Shown here: positions 21,647-32,959 of the stretch, in pieces
Layout: every line of letters starts with the position of its first letter
Numbering within the stretch: position 1 is the first letter of the stretch
Source: Isoetes taiwanensis
Lineage: Eukaryota > Streptophyta > Lycopodiopsida > Isoetales > Isoetaceae
Assembly: GCA_021234155.1 (NCBI GenBank)
Contig: JAJEKV010000124.1
Coordinates: 374,001 to 438,000 of the forward strand
DNA length: 64,000 nt
Direction: 5' to 3'
Made by a program: the position numbers and the translations under genes
The notes under the pieces: generated by a model
What the model was told of the DNA's origin: nothing
What the model saw: only the letters and a program-made list of their open reading frames with translations
Database searches by the model: none

Positions 21647-22592
21647 TTAGTTCAGTCTGCTTGTAATCCTGTGCTTTTTTTGTAGCACAACTTTTGTATA
21701 TTATAGCGTTTACCTAAATGAAAGTTTTTTATGTGAAAGCAGACGATCTTGTACTGGTTCTTAGTTTCTTTTCGTACTACTAAGTTGTTTCTGGTTTTTG
21801 TGCACAGATTGTCTTGCAAGGAGTCAATGTCTCGCACTCTTTTAACGATTTAACAGGGATCTTAAAGTTTTAGCAATGTTGCTTTAGATTTGTAACAGAA
21901 AAGCAAGTAACAGAAAAGCAAATGTTACTTTAGGTTTGCTACTCACGTTTCTGTAAAAGCAAGTCAGAGAAACTGTACTTTGTTGATCAGTTAGTAAAAA
22001 GTTCCGTATTTGTGAAATAATTTGTGCATAGATTTGACATCAAGTGTCACTGTCATGGAAGGAGTCATTGTATTGCACTCTTCTAAAGGTTAAACAGGGA
22101 TCTTTAAGTTTGTAGCATTGTTACTGCAAGGTTTGTAACAGAAAAGCAAATAACTTTAGGCTAGTTACTCGTCTGTTCTGTAATACCAAGTAACAGAAAA
22201 TGTACTTTGTCACAATGCACATTTCAATACACATATGCCACAATGCACAATGCAGAATTCACAACTCACAATTCACAATACACAACATATCCAACTCAAT
22301 ATTATGTGAACATCACATGCAAATATAGCTCTACATACACATACCTGTTTCACATATAAAATCAGTTTTCCAACCTCTAGTTTATCATCAGCATACAAGA
22401 AATTGAGTTCACAAACAAAGTAATGTGTGCTTAAGTTTGCACCATTTTTGTTTGAAAAACAAAGAATTAATGTCCTCGTGTTACACAAAGAGAAAGTGAG
22501 AACAAGAAAAATTTGATTATTTCAACCATGTAAGATTGCTGCACATTTTGCATAACATATGTATGCATTATGTACCAATTATTTAGCAAAAC

Positions 22593-23947
22593 TCAATCTT
22601 GATTTACTTGTTCCAAATTCTGGAATATGACATGTCGAATTTGATCCCCTTCTTTCTTCATCCTTTTGTTCATTACCTCAGTCTCATAATATTCAATTTC
22701 AGGTATATCAGGTTGAAATGGCAAGTAATCCAGCTGAAGATCTTGCATGGTACAAAAGTTCCACAAGACATAAGTAGCATGGATTATTTTGGCTGCTCTA
22801 CCAACATGGATAGGCAGTGCCTTTAAAATTCTGAATTTTTCTTTTATGATACCAAAACCATTTTCTACACAACTCTACCTCTGCAGATCCTTTTATTAAA
22901 TCTGCCATAGGCTCCCTTTCCATCAAGAAAAACTTTAATCAGAAATCTTCGAGAGGGATATGCTGAATCCCCAAGCAACATTTGTGGAATTGTAACAACC
23001 ACCTCCTGATCAATCATTTGACCCTGACTAATCCTTTTACCTGTCATCTGAACAGTAGGCTCTTGCATGATCTGTTTGGCTGCCAACCTCTTGTATAACA
23101 AACTTTTCTTGAATTGATTTGCATCATGCACAGAACCAGTCCTATTTACACAAACATTAATAAAGAGTCTTTGGTGAGTAACCACACTTTGCATAAGGCA
23201 GGAATGTCTTTTGTGCCTGGAGTAATAGTCATCACCGTTGTCTTTGCTCCATGGTTTTCTGTACAAATATATATGAGATCCATCAACAGCTCCAAATATA
23301 TTTGGTATACCTGTTGCATCTTCAAAATCTTTGTTTATGCCCAACAGTCTTTGGCCTGTTGGTAAAGCAATGAACCTCTTGTAAAGCATAGTCTTGGATT
23401 CCAAAACAAGAGTTATTTTTTTCGTGTATTTCTGCACAATAGCTTTACCTACATAAAATCTTTGACCTATATGCAGGGGTTTCTCACCATGTGCTAAGAA
23501 ATAAAGCACCATGGCCACTGCTTTCCTGGGATCAACAGACGGTCTGACCTTCATTCCAGGTCTGATTAAGTAAGGCACAATTAGGCCAACTAAATTCTCA
23601 AATGCAGCCCTCTTCATCCGATAGAACTGGTGCCACATATCATCTTCAAAAGAGGGGAGGCAATTCCAGGCGTGATTATCAATGCTGTCCCACTGTGTTG
23701 TCTGCCTTGGACATACCCAAAATCTTCGGGGAGGCCTCCTTAATCTCGAACAAGTTGCTAGGAAGAGTGTGGATGCTGCACACATGTAATTAATATTATC
23801 TTCTACCTCTGCATTCTGCTCTAAAATGTCCATTGACCCATCTCGTTCGTTCTCTTGTATCAGATGTAGACAGTAGCTTTGGAAAGCCAAGCCTAGTTGA
23901 ATAGCCCTCAAAAGCATGGCAATCATGCCCAAAATGACTGGATCCAT
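22593..23947 (-). pseudogene. PIF/Harbinger transposase, element A, almost full length
   Basis: From MDPVILGMIAMLL at 23947 the frame is open to 22865. It contains PPRRFWVCPRQTTQWD, D222 in GAVDGSHIYL and D327 in LLGDSAYPSRR. A longer in-frame start at 24049 exists but is not shared with families B and C. A 1-base deletion relative to unit 1, in the ACACAC stretch just after 'RICRGRV' (near 22872), shifts the frame before the catalytic Glu. The remaining C terminus (VENGFG to the end) is readable in the other frame down to 22593. One base thus separates this copy from an intact DDE transposase. Confidence 0.85.
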
Positions 23948-24249
23948 CAAATAATGCCAATCCCGGCCGAGAAGTCTGATTGTAGAGTTGAGATTGAAGA
24001 AAAATGGCTGTTGGACACAAAATATGGGACAACAGAAACTGGAAAACAATGATATGGGATATTTCGGTACTCACCAGGAGGCGAAATCTTGACTGTGGGA
24101 TAATTCGAGCTTGGAGCTGGCGCCAAGGAAGAGGCGGGAAGAAAAATCCCCGTGGATTCCCTCCCTTTCCGGTGGATCTCCCTCCTAACGGCCCAGTTAG
24201 AGGACGAGAGACATTTGTCTCTCGTCCATCTCTCAAGGCATACAGTATT

Positions 24250-24287
24250 TTTTTTATCTCTCGTCGTATACGACGAGAGATAAAAAA
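24250..24287. repeat. 38-bp perfect palindrome near the element A terminus
   Basis: TTTTTTATCTCTCGTCGTA followed by its exact reverse complement, with no loop. It lies 20 bp inside the right end. Element B has a hairpin with the same CTCTCG core at the equivalent place. Confidence 0.85.
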
Positions 24288-24439
24288 TATTGGAGCATGT
24301 GGCTAACGTGTGAGAGAGAGATAGATAGATAGATAGTATTTTAACGTCACGCTACTAGGCAGCATCCAACTGGACATGTGACCACACACCACACTACATT
24401 GCTCGGTTGGGCCCTGCCCCCAACCACCTTACATTGCGT

Positions 24440-24544
24440 CTGTTAGGATTTGACCTCCAACAGTACCGAGTGCGATTCTGGGCGGTCTCGAACTCGAGAC
24501 CACATTGCTTAGGAACTAGTATATTACCACTAGACCAAACGCCC

Positions 24545-24547
<3 letters not shown>
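24440..24547 (-). repeat. tRNA-derived SINE-like fragment
   Basis: The minus strand has a TTGGTCTAGTGGTAATATAC A-box region and a B-box-like GAGTTCGAGACC with tRNA-like spacing, then about 40 bp of tail. It shares 'TTGGTCTAGTGGT' with the fragment at 9101-9166. It sits between the end of element A and the (GA)n tract at 24549. Confidence 0.5.

Positions 24548-24548
<1 letters not shown>

Positions 24549-24606
<58 letters not shown>
24549..24606 (+). repeat. (GA)n microsatellite, left of element B
   Basis: An uninterrupted GA dinucleotide tract of about 58 bp, directly before the element B terminus. Confidence 0.95.
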
Positions 24607-24608
<2 letters not shown>

Positions 24609-24688
24609 CGTCCGCCACATGAGAACCGAGAGACCATGAGAGATAATGCGAGAGATAAAATGAGAGGAGAGATAATGGGAGTAATGCG

Positions 24689-24716
24689 AGAGTCCACTAA
24701 AGTGGACTCTTGCATT
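24689..24716. repeat. Subterminal hairpin, left end of B
   Basis: GCGAGAGTCCACT, two bases, then AGTGGACTCTTGC: a 13-bp inverted repeat with one mismatch. Confidence 0.7.
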
Positions 24717-25037
24717 TAGAGGAAATTGACCTAACCATTGTTAGGGCGCTCACAATTAATGGGCGTTAAGCCCCTAACGCCAAAAAAATTATGGGGATCG
24801 TTTTTAGAGGCCAGAAATTTCGACCTTAATTCCGGCCTCTGTTCTAGGTGGGTGGGCTCCAAGAATCAGAGATCCTAATTCCTTCCCTCCTAACCGAGCA
24901 TTAAGCGCCAATTCTCAATCCGGTAAGCATTTCCTGAATTACTTTACTTCAATTCGTTCATTGCTTTGGTGATCACTGATAGGCATTTTGTTAGCATCTA
25001 ATAGATTGAAATATCAGACACAAATTGTCTCAAGAAC

Positions 25038-26231
25038 ATGACAAAGGCAACCAGATCCTCCATGCCGACTGCTAAGAAGCCTTTCATTCCCCCGAGGAGC
25101 GAGAAATTGGCTTCTAGAAGAACTAAAAGGATGATTGGATCAGTTTCTCAATCTGTGGCCATTGAGATAAATTCTGAACCTCCACGGGTTTCCAATGGCA
25201 TTGCAAGGAGAAAGAAGAGGGATCAGCAGGAAGATAGATTGCGTGAGGTTCAATCTGAACCCCTCCCCAATGAATTAGCCTTAGTTGTGCACGATAGCAA
25301 TTCTGTTGCTATTAACCTGGCCAAGAAAAGAAAAACTCCGGTTGATTGGTCGGATAATGCAATCTCCACCATGCTTGCTTTGATGAAGGAGTACAAGGTT
25401 CACAATAATGGTAGTATTAATCTTTCTTCAGGGCAATGGAGAGAGATTATGTTGAAATTACAACCCACAGTTCATGGGCTTGAAGATTTGAGACAGTTAA
25501 GGAACAAGTGGGATAAATTGCAGATCAAATTTAGGGATGAAAACGAGGCATCTGAGAGAACTGGATCAGAACCATCTACCTGGCCTTGGTTTGAAGCTAT
25601 GGAAGATCTGAAACATGGAGTTACTAATGAGAGAGACATTCCAGGTGCAGGGGATGATGGGGAATTTGGGGCCGAGGCATTCGAGGATGCTGATATGTTT
25701 TCAAATACCTACATGTCTGATGCATTCTATGAAACAATTGGAACAAATGCTTCATTTATGGAAGGAGAATTTGTAAACGTTGCAGATGATAACCTTGTGT
25801 CCCCTGTTGCAAATGAAGCAAATGGTAGCAAAGACAATTTAAGTGCACATGAAAAAAATTCTGGCAAAGATACTCCGAGTGCTTTCAATCCTTCTGACAC
25901 AAGTCCTCGGTCTGCTGCATGTAATCAGCCAGAGGTTAGTGGTAAGCCAACAACTAAAAAGAGATCTCGGGTTCATATTAATGAAGAAATTGCAGCAGGG
26001 ATATCAAACATGGCTACCAGCTTTGGTGAAAATGAAAAAAGGAAATTAGATTTCACGAAAGAGGAATCTGTTAAAAAACATGAACTGATCAGGGAATTGG
26101 AGTCTATGAGGTCTGCCAATACTTTGAAAATTGCCCAATCAATGGCTACAATGACAGAAAGCATTTGTCAAATGACCAAAGATACTCTTCTGGAAATTGC
26201 TAAGTTGGCTGCATCGAAACAGACAAATTAG
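25038..26231 (+). CDS. Harbinger Myb-like DNA-binding protein, element B (397 aa)
   Basis: This is the presumed DNA-binding partner of the transposase. The N terminus is basic, with several Lys/Arg clusters (RRTKRM, ARRKKR, KKRKT) that would serve as nuclear signals. Residues ~100-200 form a Myb/SANT-like (Myb_DNA-bind_3) region: VDWSDNAISTMLALMKEYK, SSGQWREIMLKLQ, LRNKWDKLQIKFRDE and TWPWFEAMEDLKHG. The middle is acidic. The C terminus is helical and ends MTKDTLLEIAKLAAS, the part that also survives in each tandem unit of family A. The frame is open throughout. The start was chosen because the family C gene starts at the equivalent Met (MSKATRS versus MTKATRS). Confidence 0.88.
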   Translation: MTKATRSSMPTAKKPFIPPRSEKLASRRTKRMIGSVSQSVAIEINSEPPRVSNGIARRKKRDQQEDRLREVQSEPLPNELALVVHDSNSVAINLAKKRKTPVDWSDNAISTMLALMKEYKVHNNGSINLSSGQWREIMLKLQPTVHGLEDLRQLRNKWDKLQIKFRDENEASERTGSEPSTWPWFEAMEDLKHGVTNERDIPGAGDDGEFGAEAFEDADMFSNTYMSDAFYETIGTNASFMEGEFVNVADDNLVSPVANEANGSKDNLSAHEKNSGKDTPSAFNPSDTSPRSAACNQPEVSGKPTTKKRSRVHINEEIAAGISNMATSFGENEKRKLDFTKEESVKKHELIRELESMRSANTLKIAQSMATMTESICQMTKDTLLEIAKLAASKQTN

Positions 26232-26546
26232 TATGAAATTCAGAGGTATGGACCTTTGTCCTGCATTGTCATTTTCAATTTTTTTATTCTTTAGTTTCTG
26301 TTATATTCTTTAGCTTATGGAAGTTAGTTAAAAGAGTATGTTCTGTTCGGGTTCAGTGTGATTGGAACTTACCTTTCAAAGTGGTTTGGGGATCTCAATT
26401 GGAATTTAAATGAGCATGAAGTAATATTCCTGATCTTGACTAGTTTCAAATTATAAATCCATAAAGGTTTCGTACAAAGTCTCTTTAAATTCCATTATGC
26501 ATGTCTCGTTTCTCGCGCTAGAATCTTTATTGTTTTGGGCTCGAAG

Positions 26547-26855
26547 ATGGCAAGGCGCAAGGTCTTGGTCCGGCGCCATTTCCCTGTGTATTCTTCCTCA
26601 AGCTCATCCGATATGGCGGTAGCAGCGAGTAGTGCCTCCAGCAGTATGACAGTCGAGTCCAACGAGATTTTGGAGCTGCAGCACAAGAGATTCCATGTTT
26701 CCGTTAGCCAAAGAGTTATTCTTGGCTACATGGCTATGGAAGAGGTTTTTGTCGAAGCGGAGTTAATTGCATGGGCTCCTTGTTCACGTCAAGCATCATG
26801 GTGCCTTTGGGAGGTCCGGATCCCTTCAGTTGCATGTGAGAACTGCCCAGAATAG
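26547..26855 (+). CDS. ORF3, small Ser-rich accessory protein, element B
   Basis: This starts MARRKVLVRRHFPVYSSSSS, matching MARPKVVVRERFRFRR in family A; an in-frame ATG 12 bases upstream is less likely. The conserved C-terminal region is present (HVSVSQRVILGYMAMEEVFV, AELIAWAP) but lacks about 11 residues found in A and C (the QKxHVE part). It ends W-x-L-W-E-V-R-I-P and ACENC, so the Trp, the E-V-R/I-R motif and the final Cys pair are kept. The frame is intact at about 102 codons. Function unknown. Confidence 0.75.
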   Translation: MARRKVLVRRHFPVYSSSSSSDMAVAASSASSSMTVESNEILELQHKRFHVSVSQRVILGYMAMEEVFVEAELIAWAPCSRQASWCLWEVRIPSVACENCPE

Positions 26856-26909
26856 CCTGCTGTTGTGAAGAACCTTTTTTTGTCTGCGCCTCTTCAGGAA
26901 CTCAGCCTC

Positions 26910-27620
26910 TTTTTTTTTTTTTTTTTTTTTTCAGTCCTTTTTTTTATTTCTGGTTTAGTTTAAAGCTCTGAAAGAATGTATGATACTGAACCGGCCATAG
27001 GCCTTATTTTGGACTCAGACCATGATGAAATGGTCTTATTTTTGTAAATCCTTGAAATGTGAATACAGGTTTTCGGATTTCCACAGATATTCCTCACTTG
27101 AGTTTATTTTTCATTTTCACTAACCCATTTTTCGTAAATGCTGTTGTTACAGGTTAAGTAGAGGAGGTTCATGGAGTTTTGGAGTGTTTAGTTGTTGTTT
27201 ATTAGCATTTCAGGGACCACGAAGATTTCTGTGGCAACTCTATTTTCCTATATTTGTTCATGTAACAAACCTGAGTTTTTTGAAATAAAAGCAGCTCATC
27301 ATCTTCTATACTTGTTCATTATCTTGTTCATTATCTTTTTCATTGTCTTGTTCATTATCTTCTTCTTTATCTTCTCATTTCAATCAGATGCAAACTTTCT
27401 GCTGTATCTGTTCATTTACGAAAAGGAAACATGGAATATTGAGTACTGTACTTGTTTATTTTCATTGTGCAAACATTGTTTCATTGTGCAAACATTCTTT
27501 AAAGTCTGCAAACCTTCTTTAAAGTCTGCAAACATTCTTTAAAGTCTGGGAACATTCTTTAAACATTCTTTAAACACTCTTTTAAGATACAAACATTGTT
27601 TTACTTCTGCTGTATCCAGA
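26910..27620. repeat. Low-complexity spacer of element B
   Basis: It holds a poly-T tract (26910-26931), TTCATTATCTTGTTCATTAT-type repeats at 27315-27370, and about five copies of 'AACMTTCTTTAAAGTCTGCA' at 27487-27570. No gene seen. Confidence 0.6.
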
Positions 27621-27955
27621 TAAAGTGCACAAAATGCAAACATTGAGTAATTAGATGCTGCAATTGTTTCACTTCAAATGCAAACATTGTTTTACTTCAC
27701 TAGTTCCATGAAAGTTCATGTGCATATTTCTACTCCACAAATGACAGAATGCATTCCATTAATGGGAACACCACAAACAACATGAAATGAATGGAATGAA
27801 TCAAACTAAATTTCTACCATCTCTATTCTGAAAAATTACATGTCTTATCAAATCCCCTTCCTTCTTCAATTTCTTATTCATGTCCTCGGTCTCATAGTAG
27901 GCAATGTCTGGCAATTCTGCTTCTAAGGACAGCATTTACAAATTCAGGTCTTCCA

Positions 27956-29155
27956 TTATGTAGAATTCCACACACAGGCAGCATGAATAATCTTGGCTGC
28001 CCTACCAACATGAATAGGCAGAGCTTTCAAAATTCTGAATTTCTCTTTCACTATACCAAATCCATTCTCAACACAAACCCTGCCCTTGCAAATCCTCTTA
28101 TTGAACTTGCCAGAAGCACCTGTGCCATCTGGAAAAACCTTAATCAAAAACCTTCTGCTTGGATAAGCTGAATCCCCCAAAAGCATTGGAGGTATACTAA
28201 CTGTTACATCTGCATCCAGTAATTCTCCTCTCCTGTTAATCTTTTTTCCTGTCATTTGAACAATAGGTTCCTGCAAAATCTGTTTTGATGCTAGCCTCTT
28301 GTACAATAGGCTCTTCTTAAACTGATTGGAATCATGCACAGAACCTGTTCTACTAACACATACATTGACAAATATTCGAGAGTGTGTTACTACACCTTGC
28401 ATGAGGCAGGAATGTCTCTTGTGTCTGCTGTAGTAATCATCCCCTTTGTCTTTTCTCCATGGCTTTCTGTACAGAAATATGTGAGAACCATCAACAGCAC
28501 CAAAAATATTAGGCAGACCTGTGGCATCTTCAAATTCCTTCATGATATCAAGTAGTCTTTGACCCGAGGCTAAGGCAATAAATCTTTTGTAAAGCATGGT
28601 CTTGGATGCTAAAACTAAAGTCACTTTCTTGGTGTATTTTTGGACTGTGGCCTTTCCAACATAAAACCTTTGGCCAACATGCAATGGCATCTCTCCATGG
28701 GCAAGAAAGTAGAGTACCATGGCTACTGCTTTCCTGGGATCTACAGGGGGCCTAATTTTCTGGCCCGGCCTGATCAGGTATGGCACAATCAGGCCAACCA
28801 ATTTTTCAAATGACCTTCTCTTCATTCTGTAAAACTGATGCCACATATCATCTTCAAATGAGGGAAGGCAATTCCAAGCATGATTGTCAATGTTATCCCA
28901 TTGTGTGATCTGTCTCGGACAAACCCAGAATCTTCTCGGTGGTCTTCTTAGTCGAGAGGTTGCAGCCAAGAGCAAGATTGAAGATGCACATTGAAAACTA
29001 GTGTTATCTTCTTCGAACTCTTCTTCCTCGACTATTGCCATGGGATCTTCCAGTTCGTTCTCTTGAATGAGATCCAAGCAAAACTTCTGCATTGCTAAAC
29101 CTAGCAAAATAGCCCTAAGAAGCATTGCAATCATACCTAAAATTACCGGATCCAT
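27956..29155 (-). CDS. PIF/Harbinger transposase, element B (399 aa)
   Basis: From MDPVILGMIAMLL at 29155 the frame runs 399 codons. The motifs are PPRRFWVCPRQITQWD, WHQFYRMKRRSFE, a helix-turn-helix-like FYVGKATVQKYTKK, D222 (GAVDGSHIFL), D328 (LLGDSAYPSRR) and E363 (CVENGFGIVKE): a complete DDE triad. At 'HAACVWNST' the frame ends early. Compared with family A, a 1-base loss in 'TGGAATT' and an in-frame TAA after 'EDLNL' remove about the last 40 residues, although that DNA is still recognisable down to about 27840. The triad is intact but the C terminus is missing, so activity is uncertain. Confidence 0.88.
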   Translation of the reverse strand: MDPVILGMIAMLLRAILLGLAMQKFCLDLIQENELEDPMAIVEEEEFEEDNTSFQCASSILLLAATSRLRRPPRRFWVCPRQITQWDNIDNHAWNCLPSFEDDMWHQFYRMKRRSFEKLVGLIVPYLIRPGQKIRPPVDPRKAVAMVLYFLAHGEMPLHVGQRFYVGKATVQKYTKKVTLVLASKTMLYKRFIALASGQRLLDIMKEFEDATGLPNIFGAVDGSHIFLYRKPWRKDKGDDYYSRHKRHSCLMQGVVTHSRIFVNVCVSRTGSVHDSNQFKKSLLYKRLASKQILQEPIVQMTGKKINRRGELLDADVTVSIPPMLLGDSAYPSRRFLIKVFPDGTGASGKFNKRICKGRVCVENGFGIVKEKFRILKALPIHVGRAAKIIHAACVWNST

Positions 29156-29437
29156 GCTTGAAAGACGCTATAGGCGAAGATTTCCTGCCTCGAAGGTGTG
29201 GGGAATGGATTTTTCAGAGATTTCGAATGGAAATGGGACGCGGGAAGACGAGCTCGAAATATCCCATATCACTCATTTTGAAGATCGAATGAGGAAAGAA
29301 ATATCCCATATGGGATGGCCAGCTGGAGACAAATAGGAGGGAAAAATTCCGGCGGGGGAGGGAGAAACAGCTCGAAACGGCCGCTGTTAAGGCCCGAGAG
29401 AAGCTCATCTCTTATCTTCTCTTGGCCTATACGGTAT

Positions 29438-29477
29438 AAAAATTGTCTCTCGCCGCATAGCGCGAGAGACAATTTTT
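29438..29477. repeat. Subterminal hairpin, right end of B
   Basis: AAAAATTGTCTCTCGC, an 8-base loop, then GCGAGAGACAATTTTT: a perfect 16-bp inverted repeat 20 bp inside the terminus. Confidence 0.85.
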
Positions 29478-29497
29478 TTTCAATCATGTGGCCAACC

Positions 29498-29613
<116 letters not shown>

Positions 29614-29792
29614 TTGTGTCTATTGGGAGGCCTCAAGGACCTATTAGACAACAAAAATTACACAATATCATAAAACAATAGATGAGTTTCCGAGTCCTCA
29701 TCTAGCTCATCACTCTCGCTCAAAATCTCCGTATCTACATCAACTGGTTGAGATTCTAGATATGTATCTCTAATTTGTAGCAACTCAATCAG

Positions 29793-32700
29793 CTACTTCC
29801 CTATGATATCACCATGTAGCATAAAGAATGAAGGGAGGTCCTCATACTGAATTCCATATTTTGCTCGGAGTTCGTTGTAAGCACTACATCGTAACAATGT
29901 ATGATCTTCATCTTCTACTTGTGCTGTGTCACATAATTTGCAATATCTCAGATGTCTAGGTAATATGTGTCCCCATCTCCCAGTCTCCACATCCAAGTGG
30001 TGTGAGCTAAGTCTTATCCTGCAAATTGCATGTCTCTTCTGTATAGATATATTGTCCCTCAGGTGTCTAGCTTCTCCCATGTCAGGGTTGATATTCTGCC
30101 TATACAAGATCATTTTGGTCTTTGGTTGCTTCCACATTTTCCTATGCACTCTTTGCATTATCCATTGTCTCAAATCCGAGTCCACTTGGATTATTTCCTC
30201 CCATTGGATTTCCCACTTTCCAAGCCACTTCGTTACATCATGTAATAAGCCTTTTAACTCGCTGGATAGTAGAGCCTTTTTAGTGATTCTTGAGTCATCC
30301 ATATCTAGCACCTTCTTGAGATACGAAACACATCTCACAATTGCTTCCCCTTCTAGAGGCATAAGCCCACTCTCCACTAGCATCATGGGATATGGTGTTT
30401 GAGCTTTGACCCCTAATTCTAGTCTCAAGAACTTCTTCAAGACCTGCTCAATATCATCCCATAAACATTGTGGGAGACCGGCCCCCAAATCTCACATCCA
30501 TATAGCACCACACTGCATGCGAGAGACTGAAACAATTTTACCTTTAAATGCCATGACCAAAGATGTGATCTCCTGCACATGCTCTGCAATGCATACAAAG
30601 CTCATTGCCCCCCATCAATCCTGAGTGATACAAGTATTCCATCTATGGTTGCAGCTAAAAACAAGTCCTAAATACTTATAGGAATCACACATTTCAACCA
30701 TATCCCCTTTGTACCTGAAAACATTTTCTTGCTTCAACACACCGACCGTCATAATCTTTGTCTTGTCTAGGTTTACTTGCATGCCCGTCTTATCACAGAA
30801 ACCCGCCAGCCCATCTAAGTGCTTCTGCATGTGTTCTCTGCTTCGGGCAAACATGACAACATCATCTGCATACATCAACAGCTGCACCACATACCCATGT
30901 ATCTCCATGCCTCCTAGACAGTTAGTATGTAAACATTCTTCCAATCCATCAATAAACATGCCAAACAATGTAGGTGATAATGGGCATCCCTGTTTTACCC
31001 CTATATTACTCTCGACACTGTCAAGGATAATCTCAGAGAATGGCTTTGATAATTGAACAAGCACTTTTTCATACAAGACCTGTACCGCATCTCTAAGTTC
31101 ATGTGGCACTTTCAACTTTTCTAACCTGTCCCATAATTGTTCTCGGGGTACTTTGTCAAAGGCTTTTCTAAAATCAACAAATGCCATATATACAGGTTTC
31201 CTAGAACCTTTTACTTTATCAAAAATGGTTTTCAGCACTAACAAATGATCTAATGTGGATCTGCTTGCCCGGAAGCCCGCTTGTGACTCCGCTCTCTTAT
31301 TATTGTTTTCAGCCCATAGACTTAATTTCTTCTCTAAAATATTCGCAAACAACTTTGCAAGCAAATTACTTACCATAATTGTTCGATAATTGTTAAGCCG
31401 TTGCTTGACCCACTTTTGTGTATCGGGACAGCCCTGTTCTTACACCAATCCAGTGGAAATCCTTGCTCAAGAGCCATGTTAAACATGTTAGCAATCACCG
31501 GATGCAAGATGGGACCAGCCCATTTAAGATGCTCCGCACACATCCCATGTAAGTCTGGTGCTTTGCCATTTGCCAAGGAAGCTATCCCTGCTGCAATTTC
31601 TTCCTCAGTGATTAGCATGGCCGATCTCCTATGGCTGGTCATGTCATCTACATCATCACTATGATACATAGAGACCACATGCCTCCAGAGATCCTGCGCA
31701 TCTAATGGCACTTCAGTTTGCTTATGCTTTTTAAGTGCATTCCAAAACGACTTAGGCTCTTCCAAATACCTTTGGCATAAGATTTGTTGCCTTTTTCTCA
31801 GGTAATATCTCTTCTTTCTACGAACCAATCTCTTATATTTCTGTTTGCATGCTTCTTTTCCAGGCTGGTCACTCTTCTTCCACTGCTCCTTAGCATCACG
31901 ACATTCTTTATCAAACCATGCCTTGCATGGTAACCCCTTCAATGCTCTATGTGATGTGAATATCTCTATTGCGGCCTCCTCTAAAACCTCAATCAATTGC
32001 TGGTTCATTTCGTCCAATCCTCCATCCCATACTTTGTTTGCTACCTTTTGTCCAACTCTTACTCTGTATTGCATATGCAATGCTGATTTTAGCCAATATT
32101 TCCGCTTAGAAGAGCATGGCTGATCATTCTGAGTATTAGCACTTAGTCTAAAGCACAAAGGATTCTGATCGGATTCCAATTCATCTTCTCCTACTATGAA
32201 TTCTTCCAATCCGCATATTGTATCTTCTGCCATGACTAGATAATCCACCGTACTTCTAGAGCGACATGTATTTTTTATAGAGCCAGGGAATCTACGTAAT
32301 CCATTACAGATTAATAGATTAGCACTACTGCAAAGACTAATGAGTTGTCTACCTGTCTTAGTGATCACTAAGTCTGTAGACTCTCTACTTTTGCCACATA
32401 ATGCAAGATCGTTTTCATCCATTGATTCCAGCCATAGTGGATCTTTATCTCCTGTAAGCACGGATGCTTGTAAATTACCTGCCCTGCAGTTGAAATCTCC
32501 TGTCAATATTACTTTTCCCTTTCCTTGAAAACTCATAATGTCTTGTTCTAGTGAAAAGAATAGATCATCTGTAGAGGCATCCGTTTCTGTGTATGTTTTC
32601 ATATGTTTGGGAGCAAAATAACATACTGCCATGTAATAGAGAGAATTTCCCCTTATTTCCAACCAAATATATTGTCCATTTCTGTCCTTCTTCACACCCT

Positions 32701-32938
32701 GGATCAGGTCTCTTACCGCTGGTCTTGCAAAACATGCTATTCCTCCATTTCCCATATCTTTATCTCTAAATCTCTTATTATGGACGGAGTATACTAAATC
32801 AAATCCGGCTATGTCCGGTAATGCAAATAAATCATGTTCTTTTGTCTCCACAAAACAAATCACATCAGCTTTATCCAGTATTTTTTGCATGCTATACACC
32901 TTATCAATGGTCAATCTGTTGATGTTCCAGACAACCAT
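29793..32938 (-). pseudogene. LINE ORF2: endonuclease and reverse transcriptase, frameshifted
   Basis: The frame 31370-32938 starts MVVWNINRLTIDKVY and carries the AP-endonuclease fold (VICFVETKEHD, ILTGDFNCRAG). A 1-base shift near 31385 leads to 30615-31376, the reverse transcriptase core (FVDFRKAFDKVPRE, VKQGCPLSPTLFG, MYADDVVMFAR with the catalytic YADD). A second break near 30490-30615 leads to 29793-30488, which ends with a zinc-knuckle-like C-x2-C-x8-H-x5-C (CKLCDTAQVEDEDHTLLRC). No RNase H region was seen. ORF2 starts 21 bp after the ORF1 stop. Confidence 0.88.
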
Positions 32939-32959
32939 TCTAAGGCCTCCCGCAATTAC

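Larger units (their letters stand above)
21651..24306. mobile_element. Right part of PIF/Harbinger element A
   Basis: This continues tandem unit 4 after the 14-kb insertion and, unlike units 1-3, runs through a nearly complete transposase to the right end of the element. The end carries GTTAG-type and GAGAGA-type subterminal repeats, a 38-bp perfect palindrome (24250-24287) and the terminal CATGTGGCTAAC (24296-24307). GA-rich DNA follows. The left end lies before the window. Confidence 0.8.
24607..29497. mobile_element. PIF/Harbinger element B, ~4.9 kb
   Basis: The left end reads GCGTCCGCCACATG and the right end, reverse-complemented, GGTTGGCCACATG, an imperfect inverted repeat. Inside it: Myb-like gene (25038-26231, plus), ORF3 (26547-26855, plus) and transposase (27956-29155, minus). 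Hairpins with a GAGAG/CTCTC core lie near both ends. (GA)n tracts flank both sides in the same orientation. The exact ends and target duplication cannot be fixed within the GA tracts. Confidence 0.85.

Noticed and set aside
23947-24049. Longer start (24049) for the element A transposase
   Set aside because: The extra 34 residues are not shared with B or C, whose proteins start MDPVILG or MDPLILG.
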